Source: Desulfobacterales bacterium (GTDB lineage Bacteria > Desulfobacterota > Desulfobacteria > Desulfobacterales > SURF-7). From it: DNA of 43,580 bases. Position 1 is the first letter of the stretch, and each line of letters begins with the position of its first letter. Made by a program: the position numbers and the translations under genes. Below the pieces are notes generated by a model. That model was not told the DNA's origin. It ran no database searches and worked only from the letters and a program-made list of their open reading frames with translations. The DNA lies in assembly GCA_028277765.1 (NCBI GenBank), contig JANQFQ010000146.1, forward strand, positions 1-43,580, written 5' to 3'. Below, one piece after another: positions 17,295 to 26,040 of the stretch.

Positions 17295-18443
17295 CTAAAA
17301 TATAAATCTTGCGCCTAAATGAAATGTATTTAAATCATACCCATATTTTTGAGAATTATGGTGTTCTTCAAGAGTAAAAGTATATGTGTAAGATACAACA
17401 ATCTCAGTTGAATCAGATATGTCATAACCGATACCAAAAGCTGATGATACAAAGGAGACATCATTGTAATCAGGGCGCATGCCATTACGTTTGGTTCCGC
17501 GTTCAGAAAATCTCCAGCCAAGACTGATCTCAACCTTTTCAGTGAGCGCATATTCCATCCCCAATCCAAAAAGGAAACAGTCTTTGTAGTATGACTTCTG
17601 TCTCGTCACACCATCTTTAGTTATAAATTCAAATTCATCTAGATCACTCCACAGCATATAAAGAACATCAAATACAAAGGCTAAGCTTTGATTCGGTTTG
17701 TAGCCTATACCTATTCTATAGTAATCCGGCATATTGAATTGAATTTCTGAATCGATTTTCGTTCCATCAACCTTTTGTTCGCCATCAATTTTAGCTTTCC
17801 AGGAAAACCTCCGAACAATTCCAAGATTCCATTTATCAGACGGCTTATACATTAAACTTATTGCTTCTTGGTGCCCGGCATAACCATTGTATTCAGCTTC
17901 AATCATCACGAATCCATTATGAAAATTATTTTCCATTTGTCCCATGAACCCGGAGATACTGAAGCCTACTGACAAATTTGAATCTAATTTATATGCTACT
18001 GATGTTGTAACAGCGGCAAATGCTGCAAATGATTCTAAAGTGTGACCTGTTTTTTGAAAATTATTATATTCTGTTCCGCCGCCTGCATAGGGAATATAAC
18101 TGCCGACTCCAAATGCCCATTTATCAAAAGTTTTTGACACAAAGAAGCCAGGGAGAATGAATACTTCATCACTTCTGTCTTTATGTTGGTTCGCTTCATA
18201 ATAAAAATCTGAAAATGAAGTAGATACTGACATTTCTGCAAGATAGGTGTCTTTTTCGTGAAAAACCAGTCCACTTGGATTCCAAAACACGGCAGTCGAA
18301 TCTTCAGCAAGACCAGTATAAGCATTCAACATACATCCTTTTAATCCAACCGAACTGTTATTCAGCCCACTCGTCCCAAATGCCTTTCCACTGAAAAAAA
18401 ATACAAACAATATAATTTTAAAGATAATTAATAATTTATTCAT
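17295..18443 (-). CDS. FadL/OmpP1/TodX-type outer-membrane porin
   Basis: An outer-membrane beta-barrel of the FadL family, which takes up long-chain fatty acids and other hydrophobic compounds. After a signal peptide (MNKLLIIFKIILFVFFFSGKAFG) the mature N-terminus starts TSGLNNSSVGLKGCMLNAYTGLAEDSTAVFWNPSGL, the family's plug region with its NPA-like Asn-Pro-Ser. Alternating beta-strand segments follow, and the protein ends in Phe (HLGARFIF), as barrel proteins do. I chose ATG at 18443; GTG at 18452 in the same frame is possible and adds three residues. The DUF4124 gene ends 11 bases upstream, so the two are probably one operon. It could supply hydrophobic substrate to the catabolic genes in this window (inference). 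Confidence 0.82.
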   Translation of the reverse strand: MNKLLIIFKIILFVFFFSGKAFGTSGLNNSSVGLKGCMLNAYTGLAEDSTAVFWNPSGLVFHEKDTYLAEMSVSTSFSDFYYEANQHKDRSDEVFILPGFFVSKTFDKWAFGVGSYIPYAGGGTEYNNFQKTGHTLESFAAFAAVTTSVAYKLDSNLSVGFSISGFMGQMENNFHNGFVMIEAEYNGYAGHQEAISLMYKPSDKWNLGIVRRFSWKAKIDGEQKVDGTKIDSEIQFNMPDYYRIGIGYKPNQSLAFVFDVLYMLWSDLDEFEFITKDGVTRQKSYYKDCFLFGLGMEYALTEKVEISLGWRFSERGTKRNGMRPDYNDVSFVSSAFGIGYDISDSTEIVVSYTYTFTLEEHHNSQKYGYDLNTFHLGARFIF

Positions 18444-18454
18444 AGATATCACTT

Positions 18455-19183
18455 TTATCCAGCCATACCACTAAACCCAAGCGCGAGGCCAACTATTATT
18501 GAGATCACGACAAAGGCAATTAAGATGATCAATTGATATATAAACATCAAAAAGGCTTTTAGCCATTCAGTATCGTAAATGAATTTAAGGATAGGTATGG
18601 TTAATAAAAAGTTTACAACTGAAGCGATTGGAGAATTTGGATTTTGAGTGATAAAATAGAAAATTATATGAACAATAATTGATATTATTAAAGATGCAAA
18701 GCAATATCCGATTGCTTTCAAAAGCGTCGCGTTTTCAACACGGGCGAGTTTGGCAGTGAGATGTACAATAAAAGCCCAAATAAGCAAGACAACGATAAGG
18801 GCGATGATTATGACAACAACTATGCTTCCGCCCAGATTTTTTAACATTTCAGGATCGAGCGGTAACTGGTTATCCTCGGCCATTTTTTTTAAGGTTTCAT
18901 CATCAAAAGGCGACTGGCTGTTTGAACTGCTGAATTTGTCTTTAAAATTCTGAAAGAAGTCCGAGTCATCTTCAGACGTTTGGATTTGTTCTTTCTTATA
19001 TTCTTCAATATTTGAAGGCGGTTTTTGATTCGAGTAATGTTTGTTTCCGTTTTCATCGGTCCATGAATATACGGTTTCCGATGGGCCAGATTCAGTACTT
19101 TGTGTATTATCATCTGATGCAGAACATATAAATCCTGACTGAAGTCCAAATAAAATTAAAAAAAATATTAATAGTTTTTTCAT
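18455..19183 (-). CDS. DUF4124-domain membrane protein
   Basis: A 242-residue protein with an N-terminal signal peptide or lipoprotein-like leader (MKKLLIFFLILFGLQSGFICSAS), then a DUF4124 motif (YSWTDENGNKHYSNQKPP, about residues 39-56), a charged linker, and about four membrane helices from residue 120 to the C-terminus. DUF4124 is usually a periplasmic or surface-exposed module of unknown role. The tail resembles Yip1-like membrane regions only loosely. It directly precedes the FadL-type porin gene and is likely in the same operon. Confidence 0.65.
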   Translation of the reverse strand: MKKLLIFFLILFGLQSGFICSASDDNTQSTESGPSETVYSWTDENGNKHYSNQKPPSNIEEYKKEQIQTSEDDSDFFQNFKDKFSSSNSQSPFDDETLKKMAEDNQLPLDPEMLKNLGGSIVVVIIIALIVVLLIWAFIVHLTAKLARVENATLLKAIGYCFASLIISIIVHIIFYFITQNPNSPIASVVNFLLTIPILKFIYDTEWLKAFLMFIYQLIILIAFVVISIIVGLALGFSGMAG

Positions 19184-19419
19184 GGTCGATCCTATAATTA
19201 TTTCTTTTCCAAAAGACTGATGTGTTTTTCCCTTATGTCTTCATATGCTATTTCGATCTGCGTATTTCTATCAATCCCTGAAAATATAGAAACTTACTCA
19301 AGCGGTTCTAATTTCTTAAAGCTATTTGGTGAAAAAAAGCAAACTTTAATATACAGGATTTTATCATAGATATCCTGCAAACACATAAAAGTCAATCATT
19401 TCAATCAAATGCTGCTGTA

Positions 19420-20073
19420 TTATGTTGGTGTCTGATGTTGTATATTAGCAGAATTCTCTTTCATTGAGATCAACACATACCTGATAAGCTGCCAGTTTGC
19501 TTTTTTTGCCTCTTGTTTCACTTTGTCTGATAAACCTGACCTAATGGCGTCATGAACAATCCATTGACTTGCGGCCATTATTGACTTCAGGAAGACTCTT
19601 GATGGCTTAATTTTTACGCGGCTGGATAGATATTTTTCAAGCACATCGGCAACGCGTTCAAAGGCATTATTGACGATCTCATATGCCGGTGAGTTGGGGT
19701 CATTGGATTCGATAAATACCAGTTCTGCTAATCGGGATCTTTCAAATATGGTATCAATCAATTGGTCAAGCGCATCCTGTATCCACTCTTCATCGATACT
19801 TTTGGTTGTTAGTAGTCCCTTTAGCATAATATTTTCCACATGCTTATTAACAGAATCCTGATAAAGAGTATAGATTAGTTCTTCCTTGTCTTTAAAACAG
19901 CGGTAGAATGTCGGTCGTGATACCTCTGCGCGGGAACATATTTTGGATATAGAAACTGCTCGGGATCCGTGTTCAATAAATAAATCCACGGTTGCGTCAA
20001 TAATGCTTTGTTTTTGCGCTTCAATTCCCGGGCGCTTTTTTTTTCTGCCATCTTGTACTATATTTTCAGCCAT
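19420..20073 (-). CDS. TetR/AcrR-family transcriptional regulator
   Basis: A 217-residue regulator. The N-terminal helix-turn-helix is clear: KQSIIDATVDLFIEHGSRAVSISKICSRAEVSRPTFYRCFKDKEELIY (about residues 21-70). The C-terminal two thirds is the helical ligand and dimer domain. It is transcribed away from the EXPERA-like membrane gene, with only 138 bases between, in which a 24-bp perfect palindrome overlaps the promoter of that gene; it most likely represses its divergent neighbour and perhaps itself until a ligand binds. ATG start at 20073. Confidence 0.88.
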   Translation of the reverse strand: MAENIVQDGRKKKRPGIEAQKQSIIDATVDLFIEHGSRAVSISKICSRAEVSRPTFYRCFKDKEELIYTLYQDSVNKHVENIMLKGLLTTKSIDEEWIQDALDQLIDTIFERSRLAELVFIESNDPNSPAYEIVNNAFERVADVLEKYLSSRVKIKPSRVFLKSIMAASQWIVHDAIRSGLSDKVKQEAKKANWQLIRYVLISMKENSANIQHQTPT

Positions 20074-20130
20074 TTGTACCCTATCTAGTTTTTTTTATCA
20101 AAAAAAGTTTCAATTTGTGTAAAAAATATA

Positions 20131-20162
20131 TTGACATTAATCTTACAGTATTGCAATATTAA
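20131..20162 (+). promoter_or_regulatory. Candidate promoter of the EXPERA-like gene
   Basis: TTGACA at 20131-20136 is a perfect -35 box. A TATTAA at 20157-20162 (20-base spacer) or AATATT at 20155-20160 (18-base spacer) could be the -10 box. It reads toward the start codon at 20212, and the palindromic operator follows at once. Confidence 0.5.
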
Positions 20163-20164
20163 AA

Positions 20165-20188
20165 TAAACTTACATATATGTAAGTTTA
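20165..20188. promoter_or_regulatory. 24-bp perfect palindrome, likely TetR operator
   Basis: TAAACTTACATA followed by its exact reverse complement TATGTAAGTTTA. It lies just downstream of a TTGACA-type promoter and 23 bases before the start codon of the divergent membrane gene, the classical position for a TetR-family operator. Confidence 0.75.
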
Positions 20189-20211
20189 ACAATAGATAAA
20201 AGGAAATCAAT

Positions 20212-21024
20212 ATGAAACTTTCAGAACAAGTATTGGATCTTAAAATGGTGGGACAGCCCATTGAACGTTCAATTTCTCAAACCTCTCAAAAAAGTTTTTT
20301 GCTATGGACTCTATTTTGGTGGGGTGGCGTGGGAGTGTGCGCAATTTTATTTTTTGTTGGGATATTCGATTTCCTTATAAGCACAAAAATCTCTTTGTAT
20401 GGCATCAGTATTTGGTTAAACGGCTGGCTATTGGCTTTAGTGGGGCAAAAAAAAGAAAACCGTTCGAAATTGAGTATTTACCATGACTGCCTGGTGATAT
20501 GGATGCTGTCTTATGCAATTACGAATCTACTGTGGGAAATCCCATGGGTGATTTTTTCTCCGTTTATTTTTAATAATCTTAATGCCATTGAAGATGTGCT
20601 GGCGTATACCGGCTATATGCGTGAGAGCTTATTGCATATGTATTGGTGGGTACTGGCTTCATTCAGCTCTGTTGATTTGCGCACGGTCAATCATAATTCT
20701 ACTTTCTACACCATAGAAGTTTATGCTTTTGTGAATGTATTATCGACCATTTACTTTTTCCATTTAAATAAAAAGCGTTCACCTTTTCGCTATTTAGTAC
20801 CCATACTCAGTTGTGGTGCGCCTGCTGCAGCAACATTTGTATTTTCTTTTTCAGAAGTATTTGCCAATTTTGTAAATATGCCGGGCGGGGTAGCAGATAC
20901 GTTACTTGCCCTGGTTTGGACCCAGTACCAGTATTTCATTTTTCCTTTAATCTTTGGATATTTGAGTTGTCAGCTATTTCTGGATGACTTGCAACAATGC
21001 TATTTCAAAGGTGATGTCAGATAA
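20212..21024 (+). CDS. Polytopic membrane protein, possibly EXPERA/emopamil-binding-like
   Basis: A 270-residue protein with about six to seven hydrophobic helices. By eye it shares the layout of EXPERA-domain proteins (sterol delta8-delta7 isomerase EBP and relatives): a helix with a buried acidic residue (WMLSYAITNLLWEIPWV), a loop with Ser-x-Asp-x-Arg (FSSVDLRTVN), a following helix with Glu (FYTIEVYAFVNVL), and a last helix pair QYQYFIFPLIFGYLSCQLFLDDL. The similarity is remote and could be chance; it is otherwise a hypothetical membrane protein. The gene is controlled by a neighbouring TetR regulator through a palindromic operator and has AGGA upstream of the ATG. It is probably induced by a small hydrophobic molecule (inference). 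Confidence 0.6.
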   Translation: MKLSEQVLDLKMVGQPIERSISQTSQKSFLLWTLFWWGGVGVCAILFFVGIFDFLISTKISLYGISIWLNGWLLALVGQKKENRSKLSIYHDCLVIWMLSYAITNLLWEIPWVIFSPFIFNNLNAIEDVLAYTGYMRESLLHMYWWVLASFSSVDLRTVNHNSTFYTIEVYAFVNVLSTIYFFHLNKKRSPFRYLVPILSCGAPAAATFVFSFSEVFANFVNMPGGVADTLLALVWTQYQYFIFPLIFGYLSCQLFLDDLQQCYFKGDVR

Positions 21025-21192
21025 GATATTTATACATTGCTCAGCGGTTGAAAAAATTGTGCATTTGCCATACAATGTAAAAGTAAAAAAAACATTAAAC
21101 ATGTCAGTTTCAATTTCATATCTTGTACCTGCCTTAACCTCTTTGGATTTTTTACACAACCTTGAAAGACTGCTATATATTGATCTTATATG

Positions 21193-21786
21193 TTAAGCTT
21201 TTGATAATATCTCTAAATACTTTTCTTTCTTATTTTCCTTAGCATAATCCTTAGCTGTTTTTAGATCAGAATCTTTGTAGCTTGGATCTGCACCATGCTC
21301 AAGAAGAATATTAAAAATTTCAATCCCGCATTCAGATGGGGTGTCAGGATTTTGGAATATTGGTGTTGTGTTAAATATCGCTTTTATTAATGCTTCATTT
21401 AAATCTCGAAGATCTGGCTGATGTTTCAATAATTCAGTTAATGCCTCTGGGCGACCATGACGGGCACAATAGGCTAATACTGTTAAACCATCAGCATCAA
21501 CATTTGTTATTGAAGCACCACTATTTATCAAAATTTTAATTCCGTCTGCATTACCAGTATATGCTGCATGCATTAGTGCTGAGCGTCCAGCGTTGTCTAC
21601 AATATTAATGTCGCAACCATTATTAATAAGCCATTCAACAACATCATTATAGAAAAAACGTGCAGCCATCATCAATGGCGTCATACCTTGAGCATTTTTT
21701 TCATCGATCAGGACTCCCTTTTTAAGAAACCTTTTGATCTCATCAAGGTTTCCATGGCCTGTTGCATTATGAATATTTTTTGCCAT
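21193..21786 (-). CDS. Ankyrin-repeat protein
   Basis: A 197-residue protein made of about five ankyrin repeats from residue 5 to 185: ATGHGNLDEIKRFLKKGVLIDEKNAQGMTPLMMAARF, then repeats with NIVDNAGRSALMHAAYTGNADGIKILINSGA and NVDADGLTVLAYCARHGRPEALTELL. No signal peptide or catalytic domain is present, so it is a protein-binding module of unknown partner. The ATG at 21786 has AAGGA upstream. It is convergent with the membrane gene to its left. Confidence 0.85.
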   Translation of the reverse strand: MAKNIHNATGHGNLDEIKRFLKKGVLIDEKNAQGMTPLMMAARFFYNDVVEWLINNGCDINIVDNAGRSALMHAAYTGNADGIKILINSGASITNVDADGLTVLAYCARHGRPEALTELLKHQPDLRDLNEALIKAIFNTTPIFQNPDTPSECGIEIFNILLEHGADPSYKDSDLKTAKDYAKENKKEKYLEILSKA

Positions 21787-21938
21787 AGTTTTTATATCCT
21801 TAATTAATAGACCTCAAAAGCAGTTCGACCTAAAATGCCAGAGAAGATTCTATAAGTTCAAGTAGCTTAACAGTTCCTGCCGGTAACATTAATTGAGGTA
21901 AGTACTGCGTAACATCCAATCCATATATATTTATTTTC

Positions 21939-22082
21939 GTAGGGGCGGGCCTATATGCCCGCCCAAATGGTCATCATCCTTATTCTTTTCCATAATATAA
22001 AAAAACATTTATAATAATTTATCCCTTGTCATCGGCGTTTTGTGATTTCGCGGGAAAGGGCAGGTACGGGGGCCGCCCCTAC
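21939..22082. repeat. MITE-like repeat, copy 1 (GTAGGGGCGG termini)
   Basis: The element begins GTAGGGGCGGGCC and ends GGCCGCCCCTAC, forming terminal inverted repeats, with an inner AT-rich part (caaatggtcat ... ttatcccttgtcatcggcgttttgtgatttcgcgggaaag) shared almost word for word with the copy at 24057-24196. Similarity continues outside the termini on both sides, to about 21905 and 22165. It fills most of the 558-base gap between the ankyrin gene and the next gene; the remainder (22170-22344) shows nothing I can name. Confidence 0.8.
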
Positions 22083-22344
22083 TTACATATTATACTGCTT
22101 CATACAATATTTTGTTTTATTCCTTAAAATATTGATCGGTTTCAAATCTTTGATTACTTTATAAAGCCTTTGCCAAATTAAATCAATATATTATGACAGG
22201 TAAGAATCAAAACCCAAATTATTTTTTTCTTTGATCGCAGCAAACAGTTATTGAAGTAATGTTGTCTTTGTTTACTCTTTTTTCAAACCTCTATTTTTCT
22301 CAAAAAACCAGACACAAGATATGGTGTTTTCTCATGAATCCATT

Positions 22345-22821
22345 TTATTGTAGTGGTTTTATATTATCATCAAAATCCGCTTTATTAGAAATCATTGATC
22401 TTGCAATAAGAAGCCAATGACAAACCAGAAGATAAACTATGGCTATGGGAAAATGCCGAATATCTGCCCAACTTAGTGCCAACAAAACTGAAACCACAAA
22501 TCCAGGAGCTATTAGAAGTGTGGCTATAATTCCATTCCGAGAGGAGTTTTGCTCAAAAATACTAGTTTCTTTTTTATATTTTTTTAGGGAAAAGAAAAGC
22601 AGCATGCCGAAATAGGGCAAGCCAATTATGAACCACGTCATTGCTCCCATGAAAGCAATGAAAAAAGAATCACCTTCAGGTGGATATGTACCTCCTAAAA
22701 AATTGATATAAGTAATTGCGTACACCATAATAGGTGCCAATGACCATATAATAGCAATGTGCATAACAGTAAAATATTTGTTCTTTGGACTCTTGCTTAA
22801 AATTGTAAGTAATCGGTTCAT
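22345..22821 (-). CDS. Hypothetical four-helix membrane protein
   Basis: A 158-residue protein with about four membrane helices (roughly 21-40, 50-75, 96-118 and 122-142). The start MNRLLTILSKSPKNK is basic and the tail polar. No family was recognised and no clear ribosome binding site precedes the ATG at 22821. It lies between two repeat elements in a gene-poor accessory stretch. Confidence 0.5.
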   Translation of the reverse strand: MNRLLTILSKSPKNKYFTVMHIAIIWSLAPIMVYAITYINFLGGTYPPEGDSFFIAFMGAMTWFIIGLPYFGMLLFFSLKKYKKETSIFEQNSSRNGIIATLLIAPGFVVSVLLALSWADIRHFPIAIVYLLVCHWLLIARSMISNKADFDDNIKPLQ

Positions 22822-22922
22822 GGTTTTAATGTCAAAGTATACTATGAATATCTATGTACACATGCTTAAAATCTGATTTCATGACAGATTGAAGATATCT
22901 TTCATAAAATCCTCTTTAATGT

Positions 22923-23075
22923 AGCTGCGTAGGTTGGGTTAAGCGAAGCAACCCAACATAACCACATTTATCATTTACATATCGTTCAATCATCATGTCG
23001 CATCACCGCAGTTTATACGTTTATCGTCTTTTGTAATGTTGGGTTTCATATCCATTCAACCCAACCTACGCAGCT
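22923..23075. repeat. 153-bp MITE-like element with perfect 18-bp terminal inverted repeats
   Basis: The ends AGCTGCGTAGGTTGGGTT (22923-22940) and AACCCAACCTACGCAGCT (23058-23075) are exact reverse complements. Each end also carries a small internal hairpin (GTTGGGTT ... AACCCAAC). The middle about 80 bases are non-coding. The right terminus overlaps the last codons and stop of the gene at 23066-23905. Confidence 0.85.
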
Positions 23076-23905
23076 TTGATTTCTTTTTCAGTCACAAAAT
23101 AAGTTTGCTTATGGCCTCTTGCTTCTAAAACACACTTTTCATACATGGCATCCTGGCGGTTCCAAAATTTCTTTATAACAAATTGGTTTCCATTATCATC
23201 CTGTCTCCATAATATCCATTCCGGATAATATGAATTAGTTGATTGTAATTTTACAACACAATCCAGATCTTTAAATTGTGGCCAAAATTTTGCAAATTGT
23301 TGGTTACTCAGCCTACCATGTCCAAGATCACCAATAATTTTATTGTCTATATTATTTACGAGAACCCATCTTTCATTAGGATCCTCCGGTGCATCTATAT
23401 AGTAAAGCCTTGTTGGATTTGAAGTTTCTAAATATTGTTTTAGTTCGTTAATTTCAACTTTGTCTTCGGAAGTATAAATTTGATTTACCAAATCGTTACT
23501 ATCTTTTGTATAAATTGCATATTGAGGATTTTTTGCCTTAGATTTGATCCAGGTTATATTTTTTATAAACATAGAAGGGGCGCTCTCGATCTTGCTTATT
23601 ACACTCCACCAATATTTTTCATCTGATTTTATTTCTGAAACACATACGATGATTGTTAAATTTTCTGTAGGGTGATCACAGTGTTCTACTTTAAAGAGAA
23701 ATCCATCTATATTTCCATACCATCTTTTAATAGGCCCAGGATCTCCATCATAATGCTTGTTGTCTGGTGCCGTTGGAATTTCTTTGAGTAGCTGTTCTAA
23801 CCTAATATCAACTGAAATTCTTAGATCAAGCCATTTTTTCTCAGGACGATATTCAATGTCGAATATTTGCTCAAATCTATCGTTTTCTAACCATTCCATA
23901 TGCAT
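23066..23905 (-). CDS. Hypothetical 279-residue protein
   Basis: A soluble protein with no signal peptide, membrane helix or family that I recognise. It is rich in Trp and Tyr (for example KYWWSVISKIE, GPIKRWYGNIDGFLFKVEHC), and its second half (WVLVNNIDNKIIGDLGHGRLSNQQFAKFWPQFKDLDCVVKLQ) looks like a compact alpha/beta fold. The final residues EIKAA and the TAG stop are supplied by the terminal repeat of the element at 22923-23075, so the natural C-terminus may have been altered by its insertion. Start codon uncertain: two ATGs (residues 1 and 3) lie together without a good ribosome site. Confidence 0.55.
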   Translation of the reverse strand: MHMEWLENDRFEQIFDIEYRPEKKWLDLRISVDIRLEQLLKEIPTAPDNKHYDGDPGPIKRWYGNIDGFLFKVEHCDHPTENLTIIVCVSEIKSDEKYWWSVISKIESAPSMFIKNITWIKSKAKNPQYAIYTKDSNDLVNQIYTSEDKVEINELKQYLETSNPTRLYYIDAPEDPNERWVLVNNIDNKIIGDLGHGRLSNQQFAKFWPQFKDLDCVVKLQSTNSYYPEWILWRQDDNGNQFVIKKFWNRQDAMYEKCVLEARGHKQTYFVTEKEIKAA

Positions 23906-24056
23906 AATTTTTTATATTACCGAATCTGTTTTTCGAACATCTATACGCACTCTGTTAGAAACCATTTTCAATACCAGAAACATTGAAGTAATGCGTAATA
24001 TCCAATCAATATACAGGATTAAAAATTAACAATCATTTATTCGATATATTTATTTT

Positions 24057-24196
24057 GTAGGGGCGGCCCCCGTGCCTGCCCAAATGGTCATTATCCTTAT
24101 TCTTTTTCATTATAAAAAACATTTATAATAATTTATCCCTTGTCATCGGCGTTTTGTGATTTCGCGGGAAAGGGCAGGCACGGTGGTCGCCCCTAC
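24057..24196. repeat. MITE-like repeat, copy 2 (GTAGGGGCGG termini)
   Basis: Second copy of the element at 21939-22082: it begins GTAGGGGCGGCCCCCGTGCC and ends GGTCGCCCCTAC, with the same inner words. Flanks again match copy 1 (gcgtaatatccaatcaatata on the left, ttttgttttgccgttaaatattgcccggtttca on the right), so the duplicated unit is about 270 bases. It lies in the 633-base gap 23906-24538. Confidence 0.8.
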
Positions 24197-24456
24197 GTAT
24201 ATATTTTTACGTTACATGCGAAATTTTTTGTTTTGCCGTTAAATATTGCCCGGTTTCAGTGTTTCGGGTACTTAATATGTTCTCTCTTACAATATTGAAA
24301 TAAATATATACCTGTAGATTCTAGTCTCACCATCTGGATTATTATTTCATAACATAAAAAATCAGTTTTTGAAAGGTCATGTCAGATTTGGAGGGAAAGA
24401 GTTTTTAATGGGAGGGGCAAATAATTTTTTAAAGACTGACCACGATCACGACCACC

Positions 24457-24475
24457 GTCACGCTGATAGCGTGAC
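24457..24475. repeat. Hairpin flanked by CACGACCAC words
   Basis: GTCACGCT-GAT-AGCGTGAC is a perfect 8-bp stem. On both sides lie short CACGATCACGACCAC-like words. It is located 64 bases past the stop of the DUF362 gene on the minus strand and could mark the end of the long catabolic transcript, though no T-run follows. Confidence 0.4.
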
Positions 24476-24538
24476 TGATCACGACCACGAATTTTTATAT
24501 AATAGTCAGCATTTAAGTGAATGGATCAAATAGATTGA

Positions 24539-25861
24539 TTATTCAATCATAAAGAAATCGTTGCTGAATTCAGGTTTGCCGGCGTATTTTTTTATATTCA
24601 CCGCCATTGATTTATCAACATTTTTTACTTCATCAGGATCGATGTTGATTCCTGCTTTTTGAAGGGCTTTGATAATATCGTCTATGGCAGGGGGGCAGCC
24701 TTTTACGGGGATCATTTCGTTGATGTCTGGATTGTCCTTATTTGCCTGGTAAATGCATTTGCCTAAAAGGACGGTTTTTTTCTTTCCCTGGGTTGGTTTC
24801 ATCTTTTTCCCAGTCAGGACTTCAACATCATCCCATGCTTCTCCTGACCAGGCACGGGCAACGCCGGGAATGACAAAGCTGTTAAAGCCGGAGCAATAAG
24901 TACAGAGGGTGTCGTCATATTTTCGGTATGTTAATCCTTCTATGCCCATGGCCTCCATGGCTTTTGGGAGGAGGCCGCCTTCTGTGTAAGGGAAGCCCCA
25001 ACCATGTTCGGAAATGACGCCTTCCAGTTTTTCGCCCTTAAGATCCACATCAGACAGGTTGATGGGCCTTTTCATGTCTTTTGCGGCAAGATCAAGGTGG
25101 ATGATATCTGCTGGATCATACCCTAAGATTGACGCGCCGACCTTGTCCGCTGAAAACGGGTCCGCAGATGCTATCAGGATGTCACTTCGCTTGGCCCTGC
25201 CATCAAAGCCGGGGCCCCAGGCGTTTGAGAAGATGCCGTCAATAAGGGTCAGGGAAGGGGGGAGCATGTTTCCGAGTTTTGATATGTAATAGTGGAGGTC
25301 CATCTTTTCATCTACACTGTGGCATTTTTTTCTAGATTTAATATCTATGACACCTTTGAGATTCTTAATGCCAAGGCTCACTTTTGTCTGAAGATGGGTT
25401 TTTAACACAGGAATATTGACTACAAAATCGCTGATTACAAGATCGGTATTGCAGTTGAGTGCCACGCCTCCACCTAGATCGACTTTTTCAAACTCACCTT
25501 CAAAGATATTAACGCTTTTTACATCATATTTCTTTTTTAACTGGTTATAACCCAGGGAATCAAACGCGTGATCAACAAGGCTTTTGTCTTTAGGATCAAA
25601 GATAACGGTTCCTTCACCAATTGTGATATTATCAATACCTCTTTCTTTAAGAAGTAGCACCACATCCTCGATAACCCGTGATGTGGTCACAACACCCCAC
25701 TTGGGGAAATCAGGTGTTCGGAACCAGAAGGCAATGTTCGGTTTGATAAAAACCGATGCGTTCTCAGGCAGATGATCAAGCCCGTTCGAAAGGTCAATTG
25801 CCTTGCGAACCGACTCGATCGGTTCTTCGTATTTAACGATTGAAACTGAATGATTTTTCAT
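24539..25861 (-). CDS. DUF362 family protein with C-terminal cysteines
   Basis: A 440-residue DUF362 protein. The core (about 10-290) has the family's VFIKPNIAF, GEGTVIFDPKD, VVNIPVLKTHLQTKVSLGIKNLKGVI and DGIFSNAWGPGFDG blocks. The last 150 residues hold several cysteines (CTYCSGF, GKCIYQ, KGCPP), which may bind a metal or Fe-S centre. DUF362 proteins often occur with anaerobic catabolic or redox genes but have no established reaction. It is the last gene of the minus-strand catabolic cluster, 179 bases after the SDR gene, with two strong hairpins between, so it may be expressed at a different level. Confidence 0.8.
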   Translation of the reverse strand: MKNHSVSIVKYEEPIESVRKAIDLSNGLDHLPENASVFIKPNIAFWFRTPDFPKWGVVTTSRVIEDVVLLLKERGIDNITIGEGTVIFDPKDKSLVDHAFDSLGYNQLKKKYDVKSVNIFEGEFEKVDLGGGVALNCNTDLVISDFVVNIPVLKTHLQTKVSLGIKNLKGVIDIKSRKKCHSVDEKMDLHYYISKLGNMLPPSLTLIDGIFSNAWGPGFDGRAKRSDILIASADPFSADKVGASILGYDPADIIHLDLAAKDMKRPINLSDVDLKGEKLEGVISEHGWGFPYTEGGLLPKAMEAMGIEGLTYRKYDDTLCTYCSGFNSFVIPGVARAWSGEAWDDVEVLTGKKMKPTQGKKKTVLLGKCIYQANKDNPDINEMIPVKGCPPAIDDIIKALQKAGINIDPDEVKNVDKSMAVNIKKYAGKPEFSNDFFMIE

Positions 25862-25931
25862 AAGATTTTTTTAATTTTCACCACCCGCTCCGCTCAAGAC
25901 ACAGAGGACACAGAGAAAAGCGTGTTTTTTC

Positions 25932-25992
25932 TTATTGTTTTCCGGGGAGATACCGGAAAACAATAAACAGCTCAATCCCGCTTATGCGGGAT
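25932..25992. repeat. Two tandem hairpins between SDR and DUF362 genes
   Basis: A perfect 14-bp stem (TTATTGTTTTCCGG, 7-base loop, CCGGAAAACAATAA at 25932-25966) is followed by ATCCCGC-TTAT-GCGGGAT (25975-25992). On the minus strand, the direction of transcription, neither is followed by a T-run, so RNA processing or a repeat element is as likely as termination. Confidence 0.5.
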
Positions 25993-26040
25993 AATTTTTA
26001 AATTAGCATATATTAGCGTTATTAGCGGATAATGTTTTGT

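Noticed and set aside
24430..24490. Repeated CACGACCAC words as a CRISPR-like array
   Set aside because: Only short words around a single hairpin; no regularly spaced repeats or spacers.
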